This document shows positions 7,228 through 16,441 of a DNA stretch of 64,000 nt, piece after piece (position 1 is the first letter of the stretch; each line of letters starts with the position of its first letter). The DNA is taken from NCBI GenBank assembly GCA_963757945.1, contig CAVWTN010000001.1, positions 372,001 to 436,000 of the forward strand. Direction: 5' to 3'. The translations under genes and the position numbers were made by a program. This DNA comes from CAVWTN01 sp963757945 (GTDB taxonomy: Bacteria; Vulcanimicrobiota; Vulcanimicrobiia; Vulcanimicrobiales; Vulcanimicrobiaceae). The notes under the pieces are model-generated. The model was not told the DNA's origin, did no database searches, and was given only the letters and a program-made list of their open reading frames with translations.

Positions 7228-8997
7228 ATGGGATCGTTCCACTACGATGTCGCGATCGTCGGTGCGAGCTTCGGGGGCGTCGCTGCGGCGCTCGCTGCGG
7301 CGAGCGATCCCGCCGTTCGCGTCGTGCTGCTCGAGCCGACGAATTGGGTCGGCGGCCAGGCGACCGCACAGGGGCTCACGCGCTGGGACGAGGCGGACGT
7401 CGCCCGCATCGAGACGTGCGGCAGCACGAAATCGTATCGCGATCTGCGCAACGCGATTCGCGATTGGTACCGGGCGAACGCGAATCTCTCGACGTACGGC
7501 AACAGCCAGCAGTTCTTCAATCCGGGCTTCGCTCAACCGGGCTTTCCGTTCTCGGCGGACCCGAGCGTCTCGCAACAGGTGATCCTCGCGCAACTGAGCG
7601 CGCTTGCGCCGCGCCTGGATCTCAAGCTCGGTGCGAGCGTGACCGCCGTCGCCGTGCAGAACGGCGCGGTGCAGGGTCTCACCGTGAGTTCGGGAGGCGG
7701 CACCGATACGTACACTGCGAACGTCTATCTCGATGCGACGGATTTGGGCGATCTGCTTCCGCTGGCCGGGCTACCCTGGACGATCGGCGCGGAATCGCAC
7801 GCCGACACGGGTGAACCGGGTGCGCCGGCGCAGGCGCATCCGGAATGGATTCAACCGATCACGGTGCCCGTTGCACTCGAGCGAAGGCCGGAAGGGGAGG
7901 ACCATCGCATCCCGCAGCCCGCGAACTACGACGCGATCGCGCGGTCGCAGAACTTTCGCGTGAACGACGGAGACATCTCCGGCGTCTTCGCCGTCGGGCC
8001 GGGCGGCGGCGAGACCCTCTGGGGCTACCGCCGCTACATCGACGCGCGCAACTTCGATGACGCGGACTATGCCTTCGATCGCAGCACGCTCAACGTCGGC
8101 AGCAACGATTATCAAGCGGCCGTGATTCCGACCGGGGACGCGCAGCAGGACGCGGCGATCGTGCAGGGAGCGCGCAACACGTCGCTCGCGTTCGTCTACT
8201 GGCTGCAGAACGATTGTCCGCGCGACGGCGGCGGCGGCAACGGGTATCCCAATCTGGCGCTGCGCACGGACGCCTTCGGGACTGCCGACGGCACCGCGCC
8301 CGCGCCGTACATCCGCGAATCGCGCCGGATCGACGCGCTGACGCGGATCGTGCAACAGGATATCGACCCCGCGTACTTGCCGGCCGGATCCGTGCGCGCC
8401 CGGCTGTATGCGGATTCATGCGGGATCGGCTGGTACGGCATCGACGTGCATCCCGCGAGCGGATCCGGAACGCCGTGGGCGGGGTTCGGAACGCTCCGCT
8501 TCCAGATCCCGCTGGGCTCGCTCTTGCCGAAGACGCTGGGCAACTTCTTTGCGGCGTGCAAGAATATCGGCGCGACGCATCTGACGTCGGGTGCCTATCG
8601 AGTCCACCCGGTCGAATGGGCGATCGGCGAAGCCGCCGGCGTGTTCGCGGCGTACTGCACGACCCAGCGCGTGGCGGCGAAAGACGCCTGGAACGATCCT
8701 GGACGCGTGTGGGCGTATCAATATCGTCTTGTCGCGCGCGGCGTGCCGATCTTCTGGTGGAGCGACGTCACGTTCGAAGGCGACCGGCGCACGTTCATGG
8801 CGGCGCACTTGACCGGCGTGCGCGGAATCTTCCAGGGCGACGGCACGCTCGCGTTCAATCCCGCCGGTGCGGTTTCGCCGGCCGATCGAGCGGCGCTCGA
8901 TGCCCGCGTCGGGCGCGCATTGCCGTGGCCGGCACAGGCGATGAACCGTGGAGAGACGGCGATCTGGATCTGCGATCAATTGGGCTTACCGGTGTGA
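7228..8997 (+). CDS. FAD-dependent oxidoreductase
   Basis: A 589-residue flavoprotein. The N-terminus YDVAIVGASFGGVAAALAAA is a Rossmann FAD-binding motif (GxGxxG-like), followed by VVLLEPTNWVGGQATAQGL, typical of the FAD_oxidored (PF12831-like) group. I chose the ATG at 7228; a GTG directly before it is also possible. A purine-rich ribosome binding site (GGAAAGGA) lies about 10 bp upstream. No signal peptide is seen. The stop overlaps the GTG start of the exported protein downstream (GTGTGA), so the two are translationally coupled and may work together. The substrate is unknown. Confidence 0.85.
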   Translation: MGSFHYDVAIVGASFGGVAAALAAASDPAVRVVLLEPTNWVGGQATAQGLTRWDEADVARIETCGSTKSYRDLRNAIRDWYRANANLSTYGNSQQFFNPGFAQPGFPFSADPSVSQQVILAQLSALAPRLDLKLGASVTAVAVQNGAVQGLTVSSGGGTDTYTANVYLDATDLGDLLPLAGLPWTIGAESHADTGEPGAPAQAHPEWIQPITVPVALERRPEGEDHRIPQPANYDAIARSQNFRVNDGDISGVFAVGPGGGETLWGYRRYIDARNFDDADYAFDRSTLNVGSNDYQAAVIPTGDAQQDAAIVQGARNTSLAFVYWLQNDCPRDGGGGNGYPNLALRTDAFGTADGTAPAPYIRESRRIDALTRIVQQDIDPAYLPAGSVRARLYADSCGIGWYGIDVHPASGSGTPWAGFGTLRFQIPLGSLLPKTLGNFFAACKNIGATHLTSGAYRVHPVEWAIGEAAGVFAAYCTTQRVAAKDAWNDPGRVWAYQYRLVARGVPIFWWSDVTFEGDRRTFMAAHLTGVRGIFQGDGTLAFNPAGAVSPADRAALDARVGRALPWPAQAMNRGETAIWICDQLGLPV

Positions 8998-10112
8998 GAG
9001 GACGAAGCGCGAGCGCGGCGCTCAGCCTTGCCGCGCTCGCGTTCGGTTGCGCATTCGTTCCCGGGGAGGCGTTCGCGGCGGCGCGGATCGCCCCATTAGG
9101 CGCCGCCGCGCGAGCGGCCGCAGCGAGTTTGCAACGGATGTACGCCGGAATCAACTCGGCGGCGGTCGAGACCTACGTCGCGAGCGCGCTGCTCGATCCG
9201 CGGCTGCCCGTCGGAGATACCGAACGATGCCTGCGGACGGACAACTCGGTCAGCACGGTGGCAAGCCCGCTCGCCGCGCCGGTGTTCCCGAGAGCTTCGA
9301 TCGCGCAGCGCGCGCGGCTCGTTGAAACGCTCGGGGCGTATTTGGAGACCGTCGCGGTCCTCGCGGCGGATACGGCGCCCGCCGGAGTGACCACGGACCT
9401 GGACGAAATGAGCAGGGCGGTCGGCGGCTTGAAGCAGAGCGCGGCCATTCACCTCGAGCGCGATCTCGCGATAGCTGGGCCCGTCGCGACGCTCGCCGCG
9501 AGCGCCGACGCGCTGAACGCGCAACGGCCGCGCGGCGCCGCGCTCGAGCGCGCGTTCGGCGAAGCGGACCCGACGATCGTCGCGCTGATCGATATCCTGG
9601 CGAAAGACGCGAGCGCCGGGCACGCGGAGGCGCTCTCCGGGGCCGGTAACGCCTACGCGGCCTGGCTTGCCGCGTACGATCGCGTGCGCGGCCGCGCGCT
9701 GACGGGCGCTTCGCCGGCGGCGCTCTCGCCCGCTCCGCTGCGGCGCTGCGCGGCGCCGCCGTATGCTCCGCGGACGATTCCCCCGTTTCCGGGAACGCAA
9801 GCTCCGGCACTCGCCGGCGGCGCACCGGCCGCTACTGCGCCCTCGTCGACGATCGACGCGCAGGCCGACGCCGCGACGCTCGGAGTTCGCTTGGCCATCC
9901 TCGATCGCGTCCGCGCCGCGGCCGGCCGGTATCGTGCGATCGGCGGAGCCGACGCCGCAGTAGCGATCGACGGGCTGCGCGGCGTCAACGACGCGCTGGT
10001 GCAATTCGTCCGGCAACCCAACGACGCGAAGGCCGGCGCCGCGCTCGAAGCCGCGATCGGCGCGTTTCGCGCAGATGCGGAGAGCCTCTTTGCCGCGTAT
10101 CCCGCTCCATAG
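8994..10112 (+). CDS. Exported, mainly helical protein of unknown function
   Basis: A 372-residue protein starting at a GTG that overlaps the stop of the FAD oxidoreductase. It opens with a signal peptide (ALSLAALAFGCAFVPGEAFAAA). The mature part is Ala-rich and predicted helical, with repeated LERD/LERAFGEAD-type patterns and a few scattered cysteines. I do not recognise a family. Coupling to the flavoenzyme suggests a periplasmic partner, but that is inference. Confidence 0.7.
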   Translation: MRGRSASAALSLAALAFGCAFVPGEAFAAARIAPLGAAARAAAASLQRMYAGINSAAVETYVASALLDPRLPVGDTERCLRTDNSVSTVASPLAAPVFPRASIAQRARLVETLGAYLETVAVLAADTAPAGVTTDLDEMSRAVGGLKQSAAIHLERDLAIAGPVATLAASADALNAQRPRGAALERAFGEADPTIVALIDILAKDASAGHAEALSGAGNAYAAWLAAYDRVRGRALTGASPAALSPAPLRRCAAPPYAPRTIPPFPGTQAPALAGGAPAATAPSSTIDAQADAATLGVRLAILDRVRAAAGRYRAIGGADAAVAIDGLRGVNDALVQFVRQPNDAKAGAALEAAIGAFRADAESLFAAYPAP

Positions 10113-10307
10113 GCCGGGGGCGTCAGCGAACGGCGTGCGCAAGCGCTGCAGCAACGGTCGCCGCCGAAACCCGGCGCCGCGTTGCGCTGTTGGCGCTTCT
10201 GAGGGAGAAGCCAAGCGACTGACGGCCCTCCGGCAGCTTTAAGCGACGCAGAGGACGCATCAGGCGTCGTAAGAGGCATAGACCGCACCCCGGCTCGTAG
10301 GCTCAAG

Positions 10308-11030
10308 GTGATCCGTTTGCGCGGTTTCCAGGCGTCACTTGTCGCGCCGCTCGCGGCGCTTCTGGGATGCACGACCCTAGCGATCGTGCTCGCGGGACAA
10401 GCCGGCTTGGCCGTCTGCTCGTATCGCGTCGTCGTTCCGTCGCCTGCCGGTGCGATGCCCGGGATGCCGGGCATGGGCGACATGCGTGACATGGCGGGCA
10501 TGCACGATATGCCGCCGGGCATGCACGATATGCCGGGCATGATCCCGGGGCTCTCGATTTGCCCGGTGGTGCTGGGGCTAATCCTGTTCGCCGCGGCGGC
10601 GATGTGCTGGGCGTTCGTCGCGCAGTGCGCGGACCGCGATCGCGCTTATAGCCGGCGGCGGCTGCTCGGCGTTGTCGCGCGTCTACCGTTCGGCAGGACC
10701 GTGCTCGCGATCTCCACCGCAGCGACGCTGCCGCTCTGCGTCATCGCCGCAACCGAAGGTACGGCGCACCTCTCGCTCCTATCGCTCGCGGCGCCCGCGG
10801 CGTGCGTCATCGGCGCGTCGATAGCGATCACTGCGCTGATCGCCGGGTTCGCGCAGTTCGCCATCGCCCTCGGCCGCCGGCTCGTGTTTGCGATCGCGGC
10901 GATCTTTGTGCGCCGCGTTTACAAGGCGCTGCGCTTCGAACGACGGCCGGTCTCCGCCGCCACGTCGTTCGGCGATGCATGCGCGCTTGCAGTCGGCGGC
11001 GGATTGCGCGCTCCTCCGGCGCTCGTGTGA
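10308..11030 (+). CDS. Membrane protein with Met-rich (copper-binding-like) loop
   Basis: A 240-residue protein with a GTG start and about four hydrophobic segments. After the first one comes a periplasmic loop, residues about 45-80, with repeated Met/His motifs (MPGMPGMGDMRDMAGMHDM, then further HDMPGM units). Such Met-rich stretches bind Cu(I) in copper-handling proteins. The next two genes encode a CusF-like copper protein and a TonB-dependent receptor, which supports a metal role. The precise function is unknown. About 195 bp upstream is non-coding and contains a small CGACGC/GCGTCG hairpin near 10250. Confidence 0.7.
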   Translation: MIRLRGFQASLVAPLAALLGCTTLAIVLAGQAGLAVCSYRVVVPSPAGAMPGMPGMGDMRDMAGMHDMPPGMHDMPGMIPGLSICPVVLGLILFAAAAMCWAFVAQCADRDRAYSRRRLLGVVARLPFGRTVLAISTAATLPLCVIAATEGTAHLSLLSLAAPAACVIGASIAITALIAGFAQFAIALGRRLVFAIAAIFVRRVYKALRFERRPVSAATSFGDACALAVGGGLRAPPALV

Positions 11031-11108
11031 CCCTCGCCCCCGCGCGGGGCTAGCACGGAACGTCGCGACCGCCGCATTAGCGGGCGGCGCAGAAAAAGGA
11101 GCCTCATT

Positions 11109-11420
11109 ATGCCCACGCGCCTCTTGGGTGTGTTTTTGGGCGTGCTGTTCTCGCTGGTCGTCGCCGCATCGCCGGCGGCGATCGAACAGATCCACGGTCG
11201 CGTCGTCGCGATCGACGCGAAGCACGGCACGTTCGAAATCCATCACGATCCCTTCCCGGCGATGCCGATGGCGATGACCATGCTGGTTCAGCCCAAGCAC
11301 AGCGGCGATCTGGGGAAACTCCACGTCGGCGAAGTCATCAACGCGACGATCGATACGACCGCCGTCCCTTGGTCGGCCTGGAACATCCGCCCCGCGACCC
11401 CGACCGTGAAGACGCGATGA
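11109..11420 (+). CDS. Copper-binding protein, CusF-like
   Basis: A 103-residue exported protein. A signal peptide (LLGVFLGVLFSLVVAASPA) precedes a small barrel domain with IHGRVVAIDAKHGTFEIHHDPFPAMPMAMTMLV. The H/M pattern in HHDP..MPMAMTM matches the CusF_Ec (PF11604) copper-chaperone family, where the Met and His side chains bind Cu(I)/Ag(I). It has a good ribosome binding site (AAAAGGAG). Its stop overlaps the start of the TonB-dependent receptor gene by 4 bp. Confidence 0.88.
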   Translation: MPTRLLGVFLGVLFSLVVAASPAAIEQIHGRVVAIDAKHGTFEIHHDPFPAMPMAMTMLVQPKHSGDLGKLHVGEVINATIDTTAVPWSAWNIRPATPTVKTR

Positions 11421-13729
11421 GGCGCGTAAGGAGGGCCTTCCGGGCCGGCGCGACGCTGGGCGCGCTCTTGCTCATGCTGTTCGCGGCGCTACCCGCACGC
11501 GCGGATGTTGCGGGTCTGGTTCGAGGTCATGTGACCGTCGACGGCATCGCCCGTTTGGGGGTGACCGTGACGATCTCCGGCGAGGCGTCCAGGTTGACGA
11601 CGCAGACCGACGCGGCGGGGAACTTCACGATTCCGCGCGTGCCTTTCGGGCACTACCTCGTCACCGCCCATCTCGCGGGAAAACCCGATGCGATCGCGAC
11701 GATCGACGTCTCGACGGGCTCTGTGACGGCCTTGACGTTGTCGATCGGAACGCTCCCGGAGATCGGCCGCACGACGGCGTCGAATCGCGGCATCGGCGGA
11801 ACGCCGGTCTCTGAAAACACGCTCGGCCGGACGACGATTGAAGGCCTCCCGCAAAGCCAGAGCCTGGACCGGTTGATCGAGACGGTCCCCGGCATCGTCC
11901 GCTTCTCGTATGACGAACCGGTCGCGCACGGCTTCCACGGCGTCACGTATGAAGTCGACGGCGCGCCCGTGCCGCAGACCACGAGCGCGAATTTCTCGGA
12001 ACTGATCGATCCGCGCAACATCGATTCGCTCGAGATCTTCACGGGGGCCTTTCCCGCCGAATTCGGCGGCCAGCGTCAAGGCGCCGTGATCAATATCGTC
12101 ACGAGCCGCGACACCGGCGCCCCGGGTGGGACGCAAGCGATCGTCTCGCCCGGAGCGGGCTCGTATGACACAGCGACCGGGAGCTTCGCGGGAGCATTTG
12201 CGGCCGGGTCGACCCGCATCTATCTCAATGCCAATGGCGAAAGCACCTCGCGGGGCCTTGACGCGCCGACCCGGAGCGAGTTGCACGACGACGCGAGCCT
12301 CTGGGACGTCTTCCTGCGCACGAGCACGCCGCTCGGCCCCAATGATACGCTCGCTTTCGATTGGTCGAATCAATACAACGCCTACCAGATCCCGATCAAC
12401 ACGGCGGCGAGCGCCGACGATCCGATCGTCAACGTTCCCGGGCAAGACGACGTGCAGCGTGAATACAACCGCTTTGCGAACCTGAACTTCACGCATACCT
12501 CACGCGACGGGAACGGCTTCCTGCAAGTGATCCCCTGGTATCGGTACACGCGCGTCGTCTATGCGGGCGACCTGGCAAACGCTGTTCTCGCGCTCGACTA
12601 CAACCCGGATGATTGCGCACCCGCAGCGCCGCCGTGCCCGCTCGCCGGACTCTCGCAGGACCGTGCGGCGAACGCCGAAGGGATCCGCACGTCGTATTTC
12701 CGGTCGTTCGGGGCGCACGCACTGAAGGTCGGCGCTGAAACGTCGGTCGAGAACTTCACGAGCGCGGAGACGATCCTGCTCCCCGGCGAAGCGCCGTTCC
12801 TCGACAACGTTGCCCAGCGCGGCAGCGCCTTCGCCGCCTACGCGCAAGACAAATGGACGCCTTCCCGCGCGCTCTCGTTCCAGTTGGGCCTGCGCTACGA
12901 TCGCTCGAGTGGATTCGTCTCGGGGAGCGAACTGCAGCCGCGCGCGGGCGTGAACCTGCGGGTCGGGCCGCAAACGACCGTGCACGCCTACTACGGACGG
13001 ATCTACGCGGCCCCGGCGCTCGAGGATACGCGCCGCGATGCCGTCATTGCGGGAGGCGGATCGCCCGCCGATGCGCTCCCGGTCTACGATCTGAAGCCCG
13101 AGCACGATTCGTATTACGAGATCGGACTCGCGCATACGTTTGGCGGCGGGCTTTCCGGCTATCTGAACGGCTGGGAGCGCAACGCTTGGAACGTGTTGGA
13201 TACGACCCAGATCTTTCCGACGCCGATCTTCGCCGTCTTCAACAACGCGCTCGGCTTGGCGCACGGTCTAGAACTGCGCCTCGAACAGCGGCGCGCGGCG
13301 GACTTTTGGTATCTTTCGGCGAGTTACTCGCAGTCGGTCGCGGGAGGGATCTCCGGCGCGACGTTCCTCTTTCCGCCCGACGTCGTCGCGGATACCTCGC
13401 TCAATCCCGAAGACCACGACCAAGCGCTCGCCGTGAACGGCGCCTACACCAAACGATTCGGGCCGGCGCGGCGCACGTATGCGACGCTCGGCGCTGAGTA
13501 TGGGACCGGCTACCCGGTGCAGTTCCAAAACGGCGCGGGGCGGCTGCCGCCGCACTTGACGTTCGACGCCGCACTCGGTCGCGTCCCCGCCGGCCGCTCG
13601 CTCGGCTTCAGCCTAGGCGCGCTGAACTTCACGAATCACCGGTATCTGGTCAAGGTCGAGAATGGGTTTAATACGACGCAATGGGCACCAGGGGCACAGG
13701 TTCGCTTGCAACTCCAGGCGCCGCTGTGA
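11417..13729 (+). CDS. TonB-dependent receptor with N-terminal carboxypeptidase-regulatory-like domain
   Basis: A 770-residue outer-membrane receptor starting at the ATG that overlaps the CusF stop. A signal peptide (ATLGALLLMLFAALPARA) is followed by a CarboxypepD_reg-like beta domain (about residues 35-110, ending VPFGHYLVTAHLAG). A plug domain (about 125-235) ends FPAEFGGQRQGAVINIVTS, the usual plug-to-barrel junction, and a beta-barrel runs to the C-terminus. The substrate is likely a metal or metal complex given the neighbours, but that is inference. Confidence 0.9.
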   Translation: MRRVRRAFRAGATLGALLLMLFAALPARADVAGLVRGHVTVDGIARLGVTVTISGEASRLTTQTDAAGNFTIPRVPFGHYLVTAHLAGKPDAIATIDVSTGSVTALTLSIGTLPEIGRTTASNRGIGGTPVSENTLGRTTIEGLPQSQSLDRLIETVPGIVRFSYDEPVAHGFHGVTYEVDGAPVPQTTSANFSELIDPRNIDSLEIFTGAFPAEFGGQRQGAVINIVTSRDTGAPGGTQAIVSPGAGSYDTATGSFAGAFAAGSTRIYLNANGESTSRGLDAPTRSELHDDASLWDVFLRTSTPLGPNDTLAFDWSNQYNAYQIPINTAASADDPIVNVPGQDDVQREYNRFANLNFTHTSRDGNGFLQVIPWYRYTRVVYAGDLANAVLALDYNPDDCAPAAPPCPLAGLSQDRAANAEGIRTSYFRSFGAHALKVGAETSVENFTSAETILLPGEAPFLDNVAQRGSAFAAYAQDKWTPSRALSFQLGLRYDRSSGFVSGSELQPRAGVNLRVGPQTTVHAYYGRIYAAPALEDTRRDAVIAGGGSPADALPVYDLKPEHDSYYEIGLAHTFGGGLSGYLNGWERNAWNVLDTTQIFPTPIFAVFNNALGLAHGLELRLEQRRAADFWYLSASYSQSVAGGISGATFLFPPDVVADTSLNPEDHDQALAVNGAYTKRFGPARRTYATLGAEYGTGYPVQFQNGAGRLPPHLTFDAALGRVPAGRSLGFSLGALNFTNHRYLVKVENGFNTTQWAPGAQVRLQLQAPL

Positions 13730-13862
13730 TGCTGCGTATCGATTCCGGCGGCCGGCCCGGGCTCGATCGCACGAAGGCGCAAATCGTTTAACCAATCTCG
13801 GACGAGCGAACGTTCCCACTCTGGAACTCAGAATCGCGACGACGCCGGAGATTCGGACGGAG

Positions 13863-14489
13863 ATGGATCAACTGATAACGGTCCGCGAGGTCATTCGCCC
13901 GAATTTTCACCTTGGTTGGAATCTCTTGCTGGCGCTCGTGCCGCCGGCGCTGAGCATGCTGCTGTTCGATGACGAACGAAGGCGGGGCTGGTTCTGGTGG
14001 CTCGGCGTGGGCCTGTTCGCCGCCTTCCTGCCGAACGCGCCGTACGCTCTGACCGACGTCATCCATCTGTTCGAGAGGTTCGATGCAGAGCCGGACTTGC
14101 CGCTGTGGGCGATCGTTCTGATCGTGATCGAGTTCGGCGCCTACGCCCTCGTGTGCTTTCAGGCCTACGTGTGGTCGCTGATGAGCCTCGTCGCCTATTT
14201 GCAGCGGCACGGGTTGCGCTGGAGGAGCATCGCCGTCGAGCTGCCCGTCAACGCGCTGTGCGCGATCGGCATCTACCTCGGCCGCATTCAGCGGCTGAAT
14301 AGCTGGAACGTCGTGACCGCGCCGCGGCGCGTCCTCCGCCAAACGGTCCACGGCCTCGTGCACGCGGAGCCGGCGCAGGCGATCGTCGTGGTGTTCGTGG
14401 TGATTACGGTGCTGTATTACGTCTTCAAGGCGATCGATATCGTGATTCGCGCCTACCTGACTCGCACCGGGCGGGTCGTCCGGCGTTAA
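13863..14489 (+). CDS. DUF1361 family membrane protein
   Basis: A 208-residue protein with about five or six membrane segments. Signature DUF1361 elements are the segments LGWNLLLALVPPALSMLLF, FWWLGVGLFAAFLPNAPYALTDVIHL and YLGRIQRLNSWNVV. I chose the ATG at 13863 because the longer frame upstream overlaps the receptor gene and adds no membrane segment; GGACGGAG lies just before it. The function of this family is unknown. Confidence 0.85.
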   Translation: MDQLITVREVIRPNFHLGWNLLLALVPPALSMLLFDDERRRGWFWWLGVGLFAAFLPNAPYALTDVIHLFERFDAEPDLPLWAIVLIVIEFGAYALVCFQAYVWSLMSLVAYLQRHGLRWRSIAVELPVNALCAIGIYLGRIQRLNSWNVVTAPRRVLRQTVHGLVHAEPAQAIVVVFVVITVLYYVFKAIDIVIRAYLTRTGRVVRR

Positions 14490-14524
14490 GAGCGCATGGT
14501 GGCGTTCGCGGGCCCTGCTTGCAG

Positions 14525-15406
14525 TCAGGGCTCCCCTTCGAGCGCGTGCTTGCTTAGGAACGCGTTGACCCGCGCCTGCACCGCTGCCTGGTGTCCCAGG
14601 AGCAGATGGCCTCCGGTCGTCAGCGGCATGAACTCGGCCCCCGGGATGTGCCGTGCGGTGTACTCGCCGAAAGCGAATGGGTTCAGGCCGTCATCTCGGG
14701 AGTGGATGACCAGCGTCGGCGCGCTGATGTTGCGCAGCGGGTAGCCGGCCTTCGGATCGACCGCCGCGACCTCGTTGCGCAGACCATCCGTTCGCATCGT
14801 GACCGGTTCGAACGCATCGACGATCGCCGTCACGAGCGCCTGCTCGTCGAACGAGAGCGCCGCGCGCAACCCCGGTTTGACGTCGTAGATCGCCTCCAAT
14901 CCGGCGCGATCGACGCGTTCGAGTGCCCAGTATGGAAAATCTGAACTGAAGAGTGCCTGGTAGACCCAGGCCGGGACCGGTAAGCGCTGCTCGCCGGCCG
15001 TGAGCGGCGTGTAGGGAGCTGAGGAGACGAGCACGAGGGCCGAGGTTCGTGCCGGGTACCGGAGCGCAAACTGCAGCGCGGGCGGCACGCCTCCGGACAT
15101 GGCCAGGATCGCTACGCGCTCGATTCCGAGATGATCCAGCAGCGCTGCGAAGGCGTCGGCTTGCGCGGCGGTTGAGGCATCGGCAGGCAGCGGACTGCGC
15201 AAGTAGCCGAAGCGCGACGGCGCGATCCAGCGGAACCCCTTGCCGCCGAACGCCTTCGCGATCGTCATGCCCTGATCGTAGCCGCCGCCGGCGCCATGCG
15301 CGACGAGCACGGCCGGCCCGCTGCCCCAATCGGCAAATTCCACGGGCCCGCGCGGAGTCGCTATGACCCGGCTCTCACCGGTCATGCGCTCGGAAATCGC
15401 CCGCAT
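14525..15406 (-). CDS. Alpha/beta hydrolase, probably membrane-anchored (start may be disrupted)
   Basis: At least 293 residues in frame from the ATG at 15406. It has the alpha/beta-hydrolase core: oxyanion region LVAHGAGGGYDQG, nucleophile elbow ILAMSGGVPPAL (A-M-S-G-G instead of G-x-S-x-G), acid HSRDDGLNP and histidine TTGGHLLLGH. The substrate is unknown. In the same frame upstream there is an unmistakable membrane helix (TIAFAVAGAIVIGSAAIYLAY) but no usable start codon. The only upstream ATG (15545, MEPAQADQP) is in a different frame, and removing one G from the GGGG run at 15518-15521 would join them. The true gene may therefore reach 15545. Confidence 0.82.
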   Translation of the reverse strand: MRAISERMTGESRVIATPRGPVEFADWGSGPAVLVAHGAGGGYDQGMTIAKAFGGKGFRWIAPSRFGYLRSPLPADASTAAQADAFAALLDHLGIERVAILAMSGGVPPALQFALRYPARTSALVLVSSAPYTPLTAGEQRLPVPAWVYQALFSSDFPYWALERVDRAGLEAIYDVKPGLRAALSFDEQALVTAIVDAFEPVTMRTDGLRNEVAAVDPKAGYPLRNISAPTLVIHSRDDGLNPFAFGEYTARHIPGAEFMPLTTGGHLLLGHQAAVQARVNAFLSKHALEGEP

Positions 15407-15566
15407 GTCGTGTCGATACGCGAGGTAGATCGCAGCGGAGCCGATGACGATCGCTCCCGCGACGGCGAACGCGATCGTTCGCCACGCGGACGACGGATTA
15501 GGCGTGGCGAGCGCCTCGGGGCTGGTCGGCCTGGGCCGGTTCCATCAACTGGTCAGAACTGGACGT

Positions 15567-16439
15567 TTACGAGCACTTCCCCACGTAGCCGCACTGCTGG
15601 AGGCATTGGATGCAGCCGCCTTGAGAGATCAGCGGGCCGCTGCACTTCGGGCACATGCCGACGCCGGTCTGCATCGCGCGGCGCACGTTGATCGCCGTTC
15701 CGCCGACGTCGACCGAGGGAGCCTGCATCGTGCCGCCGTTGCCGTTGCCCTTACCGGTAAGCCCCGTGTGGCCGATCAGATCGATCGATTTGGCGTTGGC
15801 ATGCTGTTCGCGCTGGTCTTCCTTGGTGTAGGGGAACTGAGGCTCGGCGACCGGTACGACGCTCGCTTCGCCGCGAACCTCGGGCGTCGTCGTGCCGAGC
15901 GGAAGCGCTAGCGCGAGCGCCTTCGCGAGGCCTTGCGAGATGCCGTCCGCGCAGGAGAGCGTGGTCGGGCCGTGGCCGTCGCGCATCTTGGGATTGGGGC
16001 AACGCATGCCCTCGAATTTCTCGATGAACTTCTGCGGATCGGCGCCGTAGCGCAGGCCGACCGACATCGCGACGCCCAGCGCTTCGAGATAGCTCTGCTG
16101 GCACGAGCCGCTCTTGCCCAGCTTGAAGAAGACCTCGAACGGATTCCCCGCCTCATCCTCGTTCATCGTGATGTAGAGCGGGCCGCAGCCGACGTTCGCC
16201 TGCACCGTGCGCCCGCGCATGACCGGCGGCCGCTGGCGGTATTCCGTGCGCTTAGGAGTCTGTTGGCGGACCTTGAGTTCCTCGTTTTGCGCCTTGAGGT
16301 TCTCGACACGCGCGACGAGCTCGCGCACGGCTTTGCCGCACGACGAGTTCAGCTCGCTGATCCGCGCGTTATCGGCCTGGAGTGCCTCCACTCGGTCGAC
16401 GAGCGCCGCGATCGTCTTGGCTACCGTTGCCTGTTCCAT
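15567..16439 (-). CDS. TSCPD/zinc-finger C-terminal subunit of class II ribonucleotide reductase
   Basis: A 290-residue protein that starts 2 bp after the nrdJ stop. Residues about 1-60 form a coiled coil (leucine-spaced ALVDRVEALQADNARISEL). Residues about 85-180 are a TSCPD domain (GCGPLYITMNEDEAGNPFEVFFKLGKSG is typical of NrdJ C-termini). The C-terminus is a cysteine-rich ribbon (CPKCSGPLISQGGCIQC) ending CGYVGKCS. In standard NrdJ these elements are the last part of the single polypeptide, and the terminal Cys pair relays electrons from thioredoxin. Here they are encoded separately, so this is likely a dedicated subunit of the upstream enzyme. Confidence 0.85.
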   Translation of the reverse strand: MEQATVAKTIAALVDRVEALQADNARISELNSSCGKAVRELVARVENLKAQNEELKVRQQTPKRTEYRQRPPVMRGRTVQANVGCGPLYITMNEDEAGNPFEVFFKLGKSGSCQQSYLEALGVAMSVGLRYGADPQKFIEKFEGMRCPNPKMRDGHGPTTLSCADGISQGLAKALALALPLGTTTPEVRGEASVVPVAEPQFPYTKEDQREQHANAKSIDLIGHTGLTGKGNGNGGTMQAPSVDVGGTAINVRRAMQTGVGMCPKCSGPLISQGGCIQCLQQCGYVGKCS

Positions 16440-16441
16440 GT

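Noticed and set aside
10113..10307. Cobalamin riboswitch before the Met-rich membrane protein and receptor
   Set aside because: The conserved B12-box and GGGAAG/GAAGCC core do not line up; only small hairpins are seen, so no riboswitch is claimed.
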